64,000 bases of DNA from Paracoccus alkanivorans (GTDB lineage: Bacteria > Pseudomonadota > Alphaproteobacteria > Rhodobacterales > Rhodobacteraceae), in contig NZ_QOKZ01000003.1 of the NCBI RefSeq assembly GCF_003697785.1, forward strand, positions 248,001 through 312,000, written 5' to 3'. Positions 28,079 to 36,648 of this stretch are shown in pieces. A model generated the notes under the pieces. That model did no database searches, had not been told where the DNA came from, and saw nothing but the letters and a program-made list of their open reading frames with translations. Made by a program: the position numbers and the translations under genes. Every line of letters begins with the position of its first letter. Position 1 is the stretch's first letter.

Positions 28079-28170
28079 GACAGAAGGGTAACCGGCTGCG
28101 CCGACCTGCGCCAGACGCTTGCGTGTCGCACCGTGCGCAGGCAGGGTAATGGTAAAGAAGGAAAGAACAG

Positions 28171-29655
28171 ATGGATACGGATTCGCGTTTTCTACCGGTC
28201 GAAACACCCCCCTCGACTCCGCGCGCGCAATTCACCGACCCTGCTGCCGCAACTGCCCGCCTGTGCGAGCTGTATGAAGAGGCAACGGGCTTTCTGCAGG
28301 GGCATTTCACCCGCCTGCTGGCGGGAGAGCAGCCGCAGGCGCGTTATCGCGCCTTCTATCCCGAACTGCGCCTGACCGTTACCAGCCACGGCAAGATCGA
28401 TTCACGGCTGTCTTTCGGCCATGTCACCGATCCCGGCATCTATGTCGCGACCATTACCCGCCCGGATCTGTTCCGGAATTACCTTACCGAGCAGATCGGG
28501 CTGCTGATCCGCAATCATGGAGTTCCCGTCACTGTCGGTATCAGCGAAACGCCGATGCCGGTGCATTTCGCCGTCGCCACGCAGAACGACCTGAACGTGC
28601 CGCAGGAAGGCGTGCTGAAATTCTCGCTCCGCGATGTTTTCGACGTGCCCGAGCTGAACACGATGAACGACGATATCGTCAACGGGGTTGCCGCGCCGAT
28701 GGCCGACGGCAGCCAGCACCTGGCGGCCTTCACGGCGCAGCGCATCGATTATTCGCTGGCACGGCTGCAGCATTACACCGCCACCGCGGCCGAGCATTTC
28801 CAGAATTTCGTCCTGTTCACCAACTACCAGTTCTACGTGGACGAGTTCGAGGCATTCGCCCGCCGTGCACTGGCCGATCCGCTGCTTGGATACGACTCTT
28901 TCGTCGCCCCCGGCAACCAGGAGATCAGCGAGCCGGATGCGCCGCTGACCCCGCTGGCCAAGCTGCCGCAAATGCCGACCTATCATCTCAAGCGGGCCAA
29001 TTCGCAGGGGATCACGCTGGTCAATATCGGGGTCGGCCCGTCCAACGCGAAGACCGCGACAGATCATATCGCCGTGCTGCGTCCGCATGCGTGGCTGATG
29101 GTCGGGCATTGCGCGGGGCTGCGCAATTCGCAAAGCCTTGGCGATTTCGTCCTTGCCCATGCCTATCTGCGCGAGGATCACGTTCTGGACGACGATTTGC
29201 CGGTATGGGTGCCGATCCCGCCGCTGGCCGAGGTGCAGGTGGCCCTGCAAGAGGCCGTGGCCGAGGTCACCAGGCTGGACGGCTACGAACTCAAGCGGGT
29301 CATGCGCACCGGCACCGTCGCCACGATCGACAACCGCAACTGGGAGCTGCGTGATCATTCCGGCCCGGTGCATCGCCTGTCGCTGTCGCGCGCCGTCGCG
29401 CTGGACATGGAGAGCGCCACCATCGCCGCCAACGGCTTTCGCTTCCGGGTGCCCTACGGCACGTTGCTCTGCGTCAGCGACAAGCCGCTGCATGGCGAGT
29501 TGAAGCTGCCCGGCATGGCCACGGATTTCTATCGCACACAAGTCGCCAACCATCTTCTGATCGGAATCCGGGCGATGGAAAAGCTGCGCGAGATGCCTTT
29601 GGAACGTATACATTCGCGTAAATTGCGGTCATTCAGCGAAACGGCATTCCTTTGA
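28171..29655 (+). CDS. amn: AMP nucleosidase
   Basis: 494 residues, the normal length. It hydrolyses AMP to adenine and ribose 5-phosphate. The N-terminal Amn-specific domain (RYRAFYPELRLTVTSHG) and the C-terminal phosphorylase-like catalytic domain (TLVNIGVGPSNAKTATDHIAVLRP, MVGHCAGLRNSQSLGDFVLAHAY, ALDMESATIAANGFRFRVPYG, CVSDKPLHGELKLPG) are all present. AAGGAAAGAACAG precedes the ATG. Divergent from the YeeZ-like gene. Confidence 0.95.
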   Translation: MDTDSRFLPVETPPSTPRAQFTDPAAATARLCELYEEATGFLQGHFTRLLAGEQPQARYRAFYPELRLTVTSHGKIDSRLSFGHVTDPGIYVATITRPDLFRNYLTEQIGLLIRNHGVPVTVGISETPMPVHFAVATQNDLNVPQEGVLKFSLRDVFDVPELNTMNDDIVNGVAAPMADGSQHLAAFTAQRIDYSLARLQHYTATAAEHFQNFVLFTNYQFYVDEFEAFARRALADPLLGYDSFVAPGNQEISEPDAPLTPLAKLPQMPTYHLKRANSQGITLVNIGVGPSNAKTATDHIAVLRPHAWLMVGHCAGLRNSQSLGDFVLAHAYLREDHVLDDDLPVWVPIPPLAEVQVALQEAVAEVTRLDGYELKRVMRTGTVATIDNRNWELRDHSGPVHRLSLSRAVALDMESATIAANGFRFRVPYGTLLCVSDKPLHGELKLPGMATDFYRTQVANHLLIGIRAMEKLREMPLERIHSRKLRSFSETAFL

Positions 29656-29804
29656 CCTAGCGTCAACTTTACTAAAATACGCTGGTTTCACGATGTTTGG
29701 CGGAAAAAGGCTTGATCTGTCGGTCAAAACCGTGTGTAGCAAGCTTTATGCCGAAAAAGGCGCATATTGTTAGCGCGCGAAACAGGGCGAGAGGAGACAG
29801 ATAC

Positions 29805-30104
29805 ATGGCAACGCCTTCCGCAAAACCTATGACGAAAACACAGCTTGTGGCGGTTCTGGCCGAAGAATTGGGTTCGGACAAGAAATCCGCTGCCGCAGCT
29901 CTGGACGCGATCTCCGCGGTCGTGACCCGTGAGGTCGCCAATGGCGGCGCAGTCACCCTGCCGGGCATCGGCAAGATCGCCTGCCGTGCACGTCCCGAAC
30001 GTCAGGTCCGCAACCCGCAGACCCAGGAAATGATGACCAAGCCGGCCGACAAGCAGGTGAAGGTAACCGTCGCCAAGGCCCTGAAGGACAGCGTCAACAG
30101 CTGA
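29805..30104 (+). CDS. HU-family DNA-binding protein
   Basis: 99 residues from the ATG at 29805 (GAGGAGACAG upstream). HU/IHF pattern: MTKTQLVAVLAEELG at the N terminus (after an eight-residue lead), then VTLPGIGKIACRARPERQVRNPQT, the beta arm that grips DNA, and a C-terminal AKALKDSVN helix. The arm proline lies within RNPQTQE. Ends in a strong intrinsic terminator, so it is monocistronic. Confidence 0.9.
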   Translation: MATPSAKPMTKTQLVAVLAEELGSDKKSAAAALDAISAVVTREVANGGAVTLPGIGKIACRARPERQVRNPQTQEMMTKPADKQVKVTVAKALKDSVNS

Positions 30105-30126
30105 TCCCGCAGGGGAATGCGATTGC

Positions 30127-30163
30127 AAAGGGTCGCGCCCGAAAGGGCGCGGCCCTTTTCCTT
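30127..30163 (+). terminator. intrinsic terminator after the HU gene
   Basis: GGGTCGCGCCC and GGGCGCGGCCC pair around a GAAA loop, followed by TTTTCCTTT. The A-run before the stem would make it partly effective from the other side as well. Confidence 0.88.
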
Positions 30164-30228
30164 TCCGCCCTTCCGGTTGCCACTGCCATCTGCTAGCCGT
30201 TCTGCATCATCTGCAAGAAAGGCGGGCC

Positions 30229-31131
30229 ATGGATATTCGCGCGATCCTGATGGGGGTGAGCTTCGCAGTCATGTGGGCCTCGGCCTTCACGACCACCCGG
30301 ATGATCGTCACCGAGGCTCCTCCACTTCTGGCGCTCTCCCTGCGCTTCGCGCTGTCGGGTGCCATCGGCATCGCCATCGCTCTTGCCATGGGGCAGACCT
30401 GGCGTAATCTCAGTCGGTTCCAGTGGCGGGCGGTGATCGTTCTTGGACTGTGCCAGAACGCGCTTTACCTGGGCCTCAACTGGGTCGCCATGCAATGGAT
30501 CGAAGCGGGGCTGGCTTCGATCATCGCGGCAACCATGCCCTTGATGGTGGCAGCGATGGGCTGGATCTTCATGGGCGAGAGGCTGCGCCCGCTCGGTTAC
30601 GGCGGGCTGTGCCTTGGGCTGGTCGGCGTGGCGATCATCATGGGAGCACGGCTGCAGGGCGGCAGCGATCCGATCGGCATCGCCATTGGCTTCATCGCCG
30701 CACTGGCACTGGCCATCGCGACCCTCTCGGTCCGGGGGGCCAGTTCGGGCGGCAACGTGATGATGATCGTCGGGTTGCAGATGCTGGTCGGCGCGGTCAC
30801 GCTGGCCGCCATCGCCCCGTTCTTCGAAACATGGAATGTCGCGATTACCGGGCGATTGGCCTGGGCCTTCATCTATACCGTCCTGGTGCCGGGACTGGCG
30901 GCGACATGGATCTGGTTCCTGCTCGTCCAGCGCATCGGCGCGGTCCGCGCCGCGACCTTTCATTTCCTGTCGCCCTTCTTCGGCGTCGCCATCGGAGCGC
31001 TGGTGCTGGGCGAGAAACTGGGTATCAGCGACGTGCTCGGCGTCGGTATCATCATGGCCGGTATCTTGGCAGTGCAGCTTTCTAAGGCCCCCGCAACGAT
31101 GCCCCCCGTCAGGCGGCCACCACCTGCGTAG
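30229..31131 (+). CDS. EamA/DMT-superfamily transporter (RhaT-like)
   Basis: 300 residues with two EamA repeats of about five membrane helices each. Visible: MGVSFAVMWASAFTTTRMIV at the N terminus, AATMPLMVAAMGWIFMGERL at the end of the first repeat, and FLSPFFGVAIGALVLGEKLG at the same point of the second. These are efflux or exchange carriers for metabolites; the substrate is unknown. Confidence 0.9.
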   Translation: MDIRAILMGVSFAVMWASAFTTTRMIVTEAPPLLALSLRFALSGAIGIAIALAMGQTWRNLSRFQWRAVIVLGLCQNALYLGLNWVAMQWIEAGLASIIAATMPLMVAAMGWIFMGERLRPLGYGGLCLGLVGVAIIMGARLQGGSDPIGIAIGFIAALALAIATLSVRGASSGGNVMMIVGLQMLVGAVTLAAIAPFFETWNVAITGRLAWAFIYTVLVPGLAATWIWFLLVQRIGAVRAATFHFLSPFFGVAIGALVLGEKLGISDVLGVGIIMAGILAVQLSKAPATMPPVRRPPPA

Positions 31132-31149
31132 ACAAGCGGACCCGGCCTG

Positions 31150-31208
31150 CTTCTTCTTTGTTTCAAATACCTCGGGGTCCGGGGCAGAGCCCCGGCCATC
31201 GTGGGACG
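31150..31208. repeat. palindromic dispersed repeat, copy C
   Basis: CTTCTTCTTTGTTTCAAATA followed by CCTCGGGGT and the hairpin CCGGGGC-AGA-GCCCCGG, ending GGCCATCGTGGGACG. It fills the 89-base space between the convergent EamA and cysQ genes and probably terminates both. Confidence 0.85.
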
Positions 31209-31220
31209 CAAATCACCTGC

Positions 31221-32003
31221 TCACGGCTTCAGCCGCTCCAATATCTGCCCATGCAGCCGCTCTCCGGCGACGATCAGGCCATCGACCATAGCGCGCTGGC
31301 TGTTGAAGCGCATCCGCTCGCCGCGCCGATCGGTGACAATGGCGCCGGCCCGTTCCGCGATCAGGCTGCCTGCCGCGATATCCCATTCCCATGCCGCCCG
31401 CAGCGAAAGCGCGGCATCGAAGCAGCCCTCGGCGGCAAGGCATAACCGCCAGGCCAGCGAGGGACGGAATTCGCGGCGGAATGGTGGAACCAGCCCGTCG
31501 CGCCAATGCCCTGGCTCGGAGACGGCGCGATAGGTCAGCACGGAGGCGCCGTCGATATCGGCCTGCGCGGGCGCTATCGGCTGACCGTTTCGCAGCGCCG
31601 GACCATCGGCAAAGGCGGTATAGGTGATGTCACGGACCGGCAGATGGACGACCGCAGCGACGATCCGGTCGCCATCAGTCACGGCGAGAGAATGGGAGAA
31701 ACCTTCCTGCCCGGCGATGAAGGCGCGCGTGCCGTCGATCGGATCGATGATGAAGCAATGCCGCGCGTCCAGCCGCGACAGATCCGCCTCGCTTTCCTCG
31801 GACAGCCAGCCATAGCCCGGCCGGGCCGCCATCAGGCTTGCCTGCAACTCGTCATTCACGGCCAGGTCGGCCTCGGTGACCGGCCCGGCATCGCCACCCT
31901 TGTCCCATGAGCGCGGATCCCGGCGCCAGAAGCCTAGCGCGATCTGTCCCGCACGCCGCGCGGCATCCGTCAGCAGATCCAGATCGGCTTCAGGCACCTG
32001 CAA
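31221..32003 (-). CDS. cysQ: CysQ, 3'(2'),5'-bisphosphate nucleotidase / inositol monophosphatase family
   Basis: 260 residues from a TTG start at 32003. GGAGG of the upstream gene's last codons lies nine bases before it; a GTG two codons later is the only other option, since no ATG occurs before residue 58. The start lies 14 bases inside the pmbA end. Metal-binding residues are complete: EESE (Glu69/Glu70), IIDPIDGTRAF (Asp87, Asp90) and WEWDIAAG. CysQ recycles 3'-phosphoadenosine 5'-phosphate from sulfate assimilation. Confidence 0.85.
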   Translation of the reverse strand: MQVPEADLDLLTDAARRAGQIALGFWRRDPRSWDKGGDAGPVTEADLAVNDELQASLMAARPGYGWLSEESEADLSRLDARHCFIIDPIDGTRAFIAGQEGFSHSLAVTDGDRIVAAVVHLPVRDITYTAFADGPALRNGQPIAPAQADIDGASVLTYRAVSEPGHWRDGLVPPFRREFRPSLAWRLCLAAEGCFDAALSLRAAWEWDIAAGSLIAERAGAIVTDRRGERMRFNSQRAMVDGLIVAGERLHGQILERLKP

Positions 32004-33351
32004 CGGTCATGCCCTCCACCAGCAGGCTCGGAGCCTCGATCCCGCGCCATGGCAGTGCGTCATTCCCTGCGACCAGCGTCATCAGCATCTCGCGCAGGTT
32101 GCCGGCGATAGTGCATTCATTCACCGGATAGGCGATCTGCCCGTTCTCGACCCAGAAGCCCGCCGCCCCGCGCGAGTAATCGCCGGTCGTGCCGTTGATC
32201 GACGCGCCCAGCATGGATGTCACGATCAGCCCGCGCCCCATATCGGCGATCATCTGTTCCTGTGTCTGCGTGCCGGGCGTCAAAATGACATTGCTGTTCA
32301 CAGGAGAGGGTGCTGATGTCAGCCCGCGCGCGGCAGAGGCCGTGCTATCCATGCCCAGCTTGCGCCCGGTGGCCAGATCCAGCGTCCAACCCTGCAATAT
32401 ACCCCCCGATACGATCTCGCGCCTGCGGGTGGCCAGCCCCTCGGCGTCGAAGGGACGCGAGGACGGATAACGAATGCGCAGCGGATCCTCGACCAGGTTC
32501 ATGCCGGCGGGCAGGACCGCCTCGCCCATTTCCTTGCGCAGCCAGCTTGCGCCGCGCGCGACCGCGCCACCATTCACCGCCGCAAGCAGATGAGAGATCA
32601 GCGAAGAGGCAACCCGGCGGTCATAGAGGATCGGGAACGCCCCGGTCGGCGGCTTCCTGGAACCGGCACGGGCCAATGTGCGCTCGGCGGCAAGCGCCCC
32701 GATCTCTTCGGGTTCGGGCAGATTCCCTGCCCAGCTTCGGGATTCGGCAGCATAGTCGCGCTCCATCCCCAAGCCCTCGCCGGTGATGGCAACGGTCGAG
32801 ATGACATGGGTGCTGCGGCCGTAGCCGCCGGAGAATCCGTTCGAGGCGGCCAGCCACATATGGCGGTTGCTGAAGGCCGCGCTGGCGGCCTCGACCTGGC
32901 TGATGCCCCTGGCGGCCATAGCCGCCGCCTCGGCACGCAGGGCAATCTCCTGCAAGGATTCGGGGGTTGGATCGGGCTGGTCGTCCAGCAGCTGCAATCC
33001 CCCGGCATCGCGTTTTTCCGCCAGTTGATGCGGCTCGGCCAGTCCAAGCGTATCATCGACCGGCGCCTCGCGTGCCATCGCCACGCCGCGCTCGGCCAGT
33101 TCGGCAACCGTCGCCTCGCTGTAATCCGAGGCCGAGACGCAGGCCTGGCGGCCACCGATCAGGACACGCAGCCCGATCTCGGTTCCTTCCGCGCGCTCTG
33201 CCTGTTCCAGCGCACCGCCACGGACATCTATGCTGATCGAGCGGCCCTGCATCGCCAGGGCATCGGCCTGATCGGCCCCGGCACGCCGAGCCGCCTCGAC
33301 CAATGCTTCGGCAAGCTTCTTCAGATCGGTTTTCACAGCATCGCCGCTCAT
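31990..33351 (-). CDS. pmbA: PmbA/TldE-like metalloprotease-family protein
   Basis: 453 residues. The N terminus (EALVEAARRAGADQADAL) and C terminus (SMLGASINGTTGDYSRGAAGFWVENG, PVNECTIAGNL) match TldE/PmbA, the partner of TldD in processing of small peptides and toxin-antitoxin factors. The HExxxH zinc motif belongs to TldD and, as expected for PmbA, is absent here. Translationally coupled to cysQ downstream. Confidence 0.92.
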   Translation of the reverse strand: MSGDAVKTDLKKLAEALVEAARRAGADQADALAMQGRSISIDVRGGALEQAERAEGTEIGLRVLIGGRQACVSASDYSEATVAELAERGVAMAREAPVDDTLGLAEPHQLAEKRDAGGLQLLDDQPDPTPESLQEIALRAEAAAMAARGISQVEAASAAFSNRHMWLAASNGFSGGYGRSTHVISTVAITGEGLGMERDYAAESRSWAGNLPEPEEIGALAAERTLARAGSRKPPTGAFPILYDRRVASSLISHLLAAVNGGAVARGASWLRKEMGEAVLPAGMNLVEDPLRIRYPSSRPFDAEGLATRRREIVSGGILQGWTLDLATGRKLGMDSTASAARGLTSAPSPVNSNVILTPGTQTQEQMIADMGRGLIVTSMLGASINGTTGDYSRGAAGFWVENGQIAYPVNECTIAGNLREMLMTLVAGNDALPWRGIEAPSLLVEGMTVAGA

Positions 33352-33406
33352 GCCTGTCCTCCGGCTATGACTCCACCATTCCGCAGCGCCGGAGGTGGAG
33401 TGAACG

Positions 33407-33432
33407 AAAAAGGCCGGGCAGGTCGCCCGGCC
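33407..33432 (-). terminator. intrinsic terminator after the DUF2125 gene
   Basis: On the minus strand GGCCGGGC and GCCCGGCC form a perfect 8-bp stem around GACCT and are followed by TTTTT, 22 bases past the DUF2125 stop. Confidence 0.88.
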
Positions 33433-33453
33433 CCGTGCCTCAAGGCCACATTG

Positions 33454-35001
33454 TTATTGCACTTGCTGCCCATTGGCAAAGATCGAGCCGTCCTCCTTGA
33501 ACTCGAGCTTTGTCTCCAACTGATCGGGATTCCCCTCGACCGGCTTGGCGAACATCGCCAGCATCATGCGCGCGCCCATCAGTTGCTCTTGCGGCACGAG
33601 CCCGATCGACACCAGCTTTTCAAGCAGCGCATTCACACCGGTGAAACTGCCTTCGAGGACACCGACCGGTTGTTTCGCACCTTGCGGCACCGTCAGGTCA
33701 CCGGTCACATTGGCATCCACTCCGGCCGCCTGAAGCACGACCGAGTTGATCTTCACCGACTGCGGCTCGAACGGCATTTCGGGCGCGTTTGCTGCCTCGC
33801 CGCCATCTTTTGCCGGGTCCTGGGCAAAGGCCGGATCGAACAGATCCTTCCTGACCAGTGCATCTCCCGCCAGATCGATGGTCAGATTCGCCGGATCACG
33901 CGGCAATTCCTGGCCAGGATCGAACAGGTTCCAGATACCATCGGCAAGCGTCAGCCCGACAAGCTGGTATTTGAGCGAGAATGGCTGCGCCTGTTCCGAT
34001 GTGCTGACCGGGAAGGTCGCCGAACCCGACGAGCTGTCGAGCGCATAGCTGATCGGGAAAGGCAGTTGATCGACCGTTACCTCGACCTCGGTCGCCTGTG
34101 TCGCTCCCTCATAGCTCAACCCGTCCTTCGCCATGGCGAATGTCAGGTTGCCGCCCTCCGAAGTGAACTTGCCACTGCCCGATTGCGGGCCGCTTTCGGG
34201 ATCCATGCCCTCGAAGGTTCCACTACCGGTCATCTTGCCCATCTCGATCCTGGCATTGGCCAGGAATCCGGCATTCAGTGCAAGATCGATACGGTCCGCC
34301 ATGTTATCCAGACCCGTCGGCAAGACTGTCTGGCCGGAAATTGCAAGGCCATCCATATGCATCTCGCCCGCAACCTTGCCCTCGGCTGCATTCTCCGCTC
34401 CCGAGGGCGGTTCAAGCACGTTGAGCCTCAGATCCAGCCCGGCGATTGTCGCGTCATAGGTGATGTCCTGACCTTCGCCTTTCACGGAGCGATACTGACC
34501 GGCAAGATCGGTCAATGCGATGGTAAGCGGCACTTCGCCGCCATTCGAATTCTCTTCGCCAAAGCGGATTGCGGTATCGAGGCTGGGATATTTGAACTCA
34601 TGCGTCATGTCGTCGGCCGAGCCCGATGACAGCATCTCGTTGCCGGGCGCGGTCATCACCACGTTCATCTCGAAAGGCTCCTGGTCGGGCACCTCGGTCT
34701 TCGTGGAGATGGTCATCTCACCATCGACAACGGTGCGCACCTTCGCATCGCCTGTCTGCTCCAGCGTCATTTGCGGGATGGTGATCGTGGAGTCGGAATG
34801 CTCGGCATCCATCGAGATGACGACATCGGAAAGGCTCAGCCTGTTGCCCGCATCCTCCCTGGCACCGGCGTTCACCTGATACCCCATGTCGGTGTAATAG
34901 CTCTCCAGGTTTTCCCAGACCTGCGTCGGTGTGAGATCCGCCAGAACGGGACCCGCGCCTGCGATCAGTGCGAAAGCAGAGCTTGCAAGGGTGCGACGCA
35001 T
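33454..35001 (-). CDS. DUF2125 domain-containing exported protein
   Basis: 515 residues with a Sec signal peptide (MRRTLASSAFALIAGAGPVLA, cleavage about residue 21). The rest is beta-rich without membrane segments and shows repeated short strands of the kind SVKINSVVLQAAGVDANVTG, SGSGKFTSEGGNLTFAM. It matches the uncharacterised DUF2125 family common in Rhodobacteraceae; a periplasmic role in envelope lipid handling has been guessed for similar beta-rich proteins but is not shown. Own terminator, so monocistronic. Confidence 0.78.
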   Translation of the reverse strand: MRRTLASSAFALIAGAGPVLADLTPTQVWENLESYYTDMGYQVNAGAREDAGNRLSLSDVVISMDAEHSDSTITIPQMTLEQTGDAKVRTVVDGEMTISTKTEVPDQEPFEMNVVMTAPGNEMLSSGSADDMTHEFKYPSLDTAIRFGEENSNGGEVPLTIALTDLAGQYRSVKGEGQDITYDATIAGLDLRLNVLEPPSGAENAAEGKVAGEMHMDGLAISGQTVLPTGLDNMADRIDLALNAGFLANARIEMGKMTGSGTFEGMDPESGPQSGSGKFTSEGGNLTFAMAKDGLSYEGATQATEVEVTVDQLPFPISYALDSSSGSATFPVSTSEQAQPFSLKYQLVGLTLADGIWNLFDPGQELPRDPANLTIDLAGDALVRKDLFDPAFAQDPAKDGGEAANAPEMPFEPQSVKINSVVLQAAGVDANVTGDLTVPQGAKQPVGVLEGSFTGVNALLEKLVSIGLVPQEQLMGARMMLAMFAKPVEGNPDQLETKLEFKEDGSIFANGQQVQ

Positions 35002-35076
35002 GATAAATACCTTTCGTCAAGTAAAGCTCAAAGCAGTTTCTGACATAGGCCGAAGGCAAGTGAAAGGGACCATTGC

Positions 35077-35697
35077 GTGATCAGGTTGACCCACGACGAG
35101 GATATCGCCCTGCTGACCATCGACCGTCAGGACAAGGCCAATTCGCTGACCGGGCAGATGCTGCGCGATCTGACCGCGCATCTGGACGAACTGGCTGGAT
35201 CGGGCTGCCGGGCACTGATCCTGACGGGAACGGGAAAGGTGTTTTCCGCCGGGGCGGATCTGGCGGAAGCCAGGGCGGGGCTGGCCAGATCCCCGGAATG
35301 GGAGCGGCTCTCGGCGCGCATGGCCTCGATGCCCTGCCTGACCATCGCGGCGCTGAACGGCACGCTGGCCGGCGGTGCCTTTGGGATGGTGCTGGCCTGC
35401 GATCTGCGCCTGGCAGTGCCGGAGGCGAAATTCTTCTACCCGGTCATGAAGCTGGGCTTTCTGCCGCAGCCGAGCGACCCGCAGCGCATGGTGGCACTGA
35501 CAGGCCCATCGCGGGCGAAGATGATCCTGATGGGAGGAGCGAAGATCGAGGCATCCGAGGCCCTGGCCTGGGGCCTGATCGACCGGATCGTTCCGGCAGA
35601 GGATCTGATCGCCGCGGCACGGGGTCTGGCAGAGGACAGCAGGGCTGCCGCGCCGGATCACGCTGCGGCGATCAAGGCAATGATCGATCAGCCATAG
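35077..35697 (+). CDS. short enoyl-CoA hydratase/isomerase-family protein
   Basis: 206 residues from a GTG start (AAGGGA nine bases upstream). The crotonase core is present: the oxyanion-hole segments GKVFSAGADLAEA and AALNGTLAGGAFGMVLACDLRLA, then GFLPQPSDPQRMVALTG. It is about 50 residues shorter than usual crotonases because the C-terminal helical trimerisation part is missing, and the catalytic glutamates of hydratases are not obvious, so hydratase activity is doubtful. The last ten bases overlap the convergent DUF2853 gene. Confidence 0.8.
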   Translation: MIRLTHDEDIALLTIDRQDKANSLTGQMLRDLTAHLDELAGSGCRALILTGTGKVFSAGADLAEARAGLARSPEWERLSARMASMPCLTIAALNGTLAGGAFGMVLACDLRLAVPEAKFFYPVMKLGFLPQPSDPQRMVALTGPSRAKMILMGGAKIEASEALAWGLIDRIVPAEDLIAAARGLAEDSRAAAPDHAAAIKAMIDQP

Positions 35698-36029
35698 ACC
35701 GATTGCTTGCCGAAATGCTTGCACAGCATGTAATAGATGACCGGCCGATACTTGCTGCGGTTCGACCGCCCGTATTTGTCGATGACTGAATTGATCGCTT
35801 CCATCAATTGCGGGCCGTCAGCCAGCCCCAGCTTCTTCATCAGGTAGTTCTTACGAACCCGGTCCAATTCCGAGTCGTCACTCGACGCGATGGTCTCTGC
35901 ATCGGTATTGTAGATCGACGGACCACAGCCGATGGTGATCTTGGTCAACAGATCCATATCCGGCGTTTCGCCCAGCTTGTCCTTGATATCTTTTGCATAT
36001 TTGGCAATCAAATCGTCACGTCTACTCAT
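35688..36029 (-). CDS. DUF2853 family protein
   Basis: 113 residues from the ATG at 36029 with GGGGAG six bases upstream (a GTG two codons earlier is less likely). Conserved family stretches: RDDLIAKYAKDIKDKLG, DLLTKITIGCGPSIYN, KNYLMKKLGL and SKYRPVIYYMLCKHFGK. Small helical cytosolic protein of unknown function; solitary gene here. Confidence 0.85.
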   Translation of the reverse strand: MSRRDDLIAKYAKDIKDKLGETPDMDLLTKITIGCGPSIYNTDAETIASSDDSELDRVRKNYLMKKLGLADGPQLMEAINSVIDKYGRSNRSKYRPVIYYMLCKHFGKQSVYG

Positions 36030-36648
36030 CTTCACTCCCCCAATTGGTTGATGTTGGACAAATGGAGGATGCGGCGATGCGCGGCATTTGGCAACCGCTT
36101 AGGAAATCGGCACGATTCATCACCGCGAGAACCCGCCAAGGGCGGTCAACCGGATCATGGGTGCAATATGCCACCCCGTCAGCCCGGAGCAGGGAATCCG
36201 CTCCAAAATAGCGGGCAGGGACACTCCGGCCGGCAACCACCGCCATCAGCGCCAGCCAGCGATGACACGGCACGGTAATAGCTGTCCTCGGCAAGCGCGT
36301 GCAGCGGCAGCCGGTGCGGCAATGACGGCAAGAAATGCGGTTGCATCGCACTGCTTCATGTGACCTCCTCCCTGTTTGGCGTAGTCTCTGCGCAGCTCGG
36401 CGCGCGAGCGCAATCACCCGATGCGGAAAGATCGGATCAGGCGATTTCCGGGACTGTGTTCTTCCCGCAACAAGTTTACCGTTCGGCGGCGGAACAATGT
36501 CGCTCTTGTCAGGCTATTGCACGGAAATTTTTTCGCTTCCTCCTGCCTGCCGTCGATGCGATCCTTATTTCCGGCAACCGTTCCCGTTGATATTGTGGTC
36601 GCCATCGAAAGGCCCGATCTAGTCAGCCGAACCATGAAGGAGTCCATC
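36030..36648. other. 619-base gap with a possible gene remnant
   Basis: No full-length gene is evident. On the minus strand three overlapping frames around 36050-36360 look like pieces of one small exported protein (see the pseudogene entry). The right part, about 36420-36648, is the leader of the amino-acid ABC operon. Confidence 0.5.
36246..36359 (-). pseudogene. 37-codon ORF with strong ribosome site, possible frameshifted exported protein
   Basis: GGGAGGAGGTCAC stands in front of an ATG at 36359, the best ribosome site in the gap. The frame begins like a signal peptide (MKQCDATAFLAVIAAPAAAA) but stops after 37 codons. In the next frame the same region reads HALAEDSYYRAVSS, which would follow a signal cleavage site, so one frameshift could explain both. 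It could equally be a real small peptide. Confidence 0.3.

Noticed and set aside
32590..34629. 679-codon open frame on the plus strand
   Set aside because: It lies antisense to pmbA and the DUF2125 gene, crosses their intergenic terminator, has Arg/His-rich composition and no known motif; a by-product of GC-rich codon use.
36421..36648. N-terminal extension of the amino-acid binding protein
   Set aside because: The frame is open, but the real start at 36649 has AAGGAG and begins a clear signal peptide; the upstream part has no family similarity.
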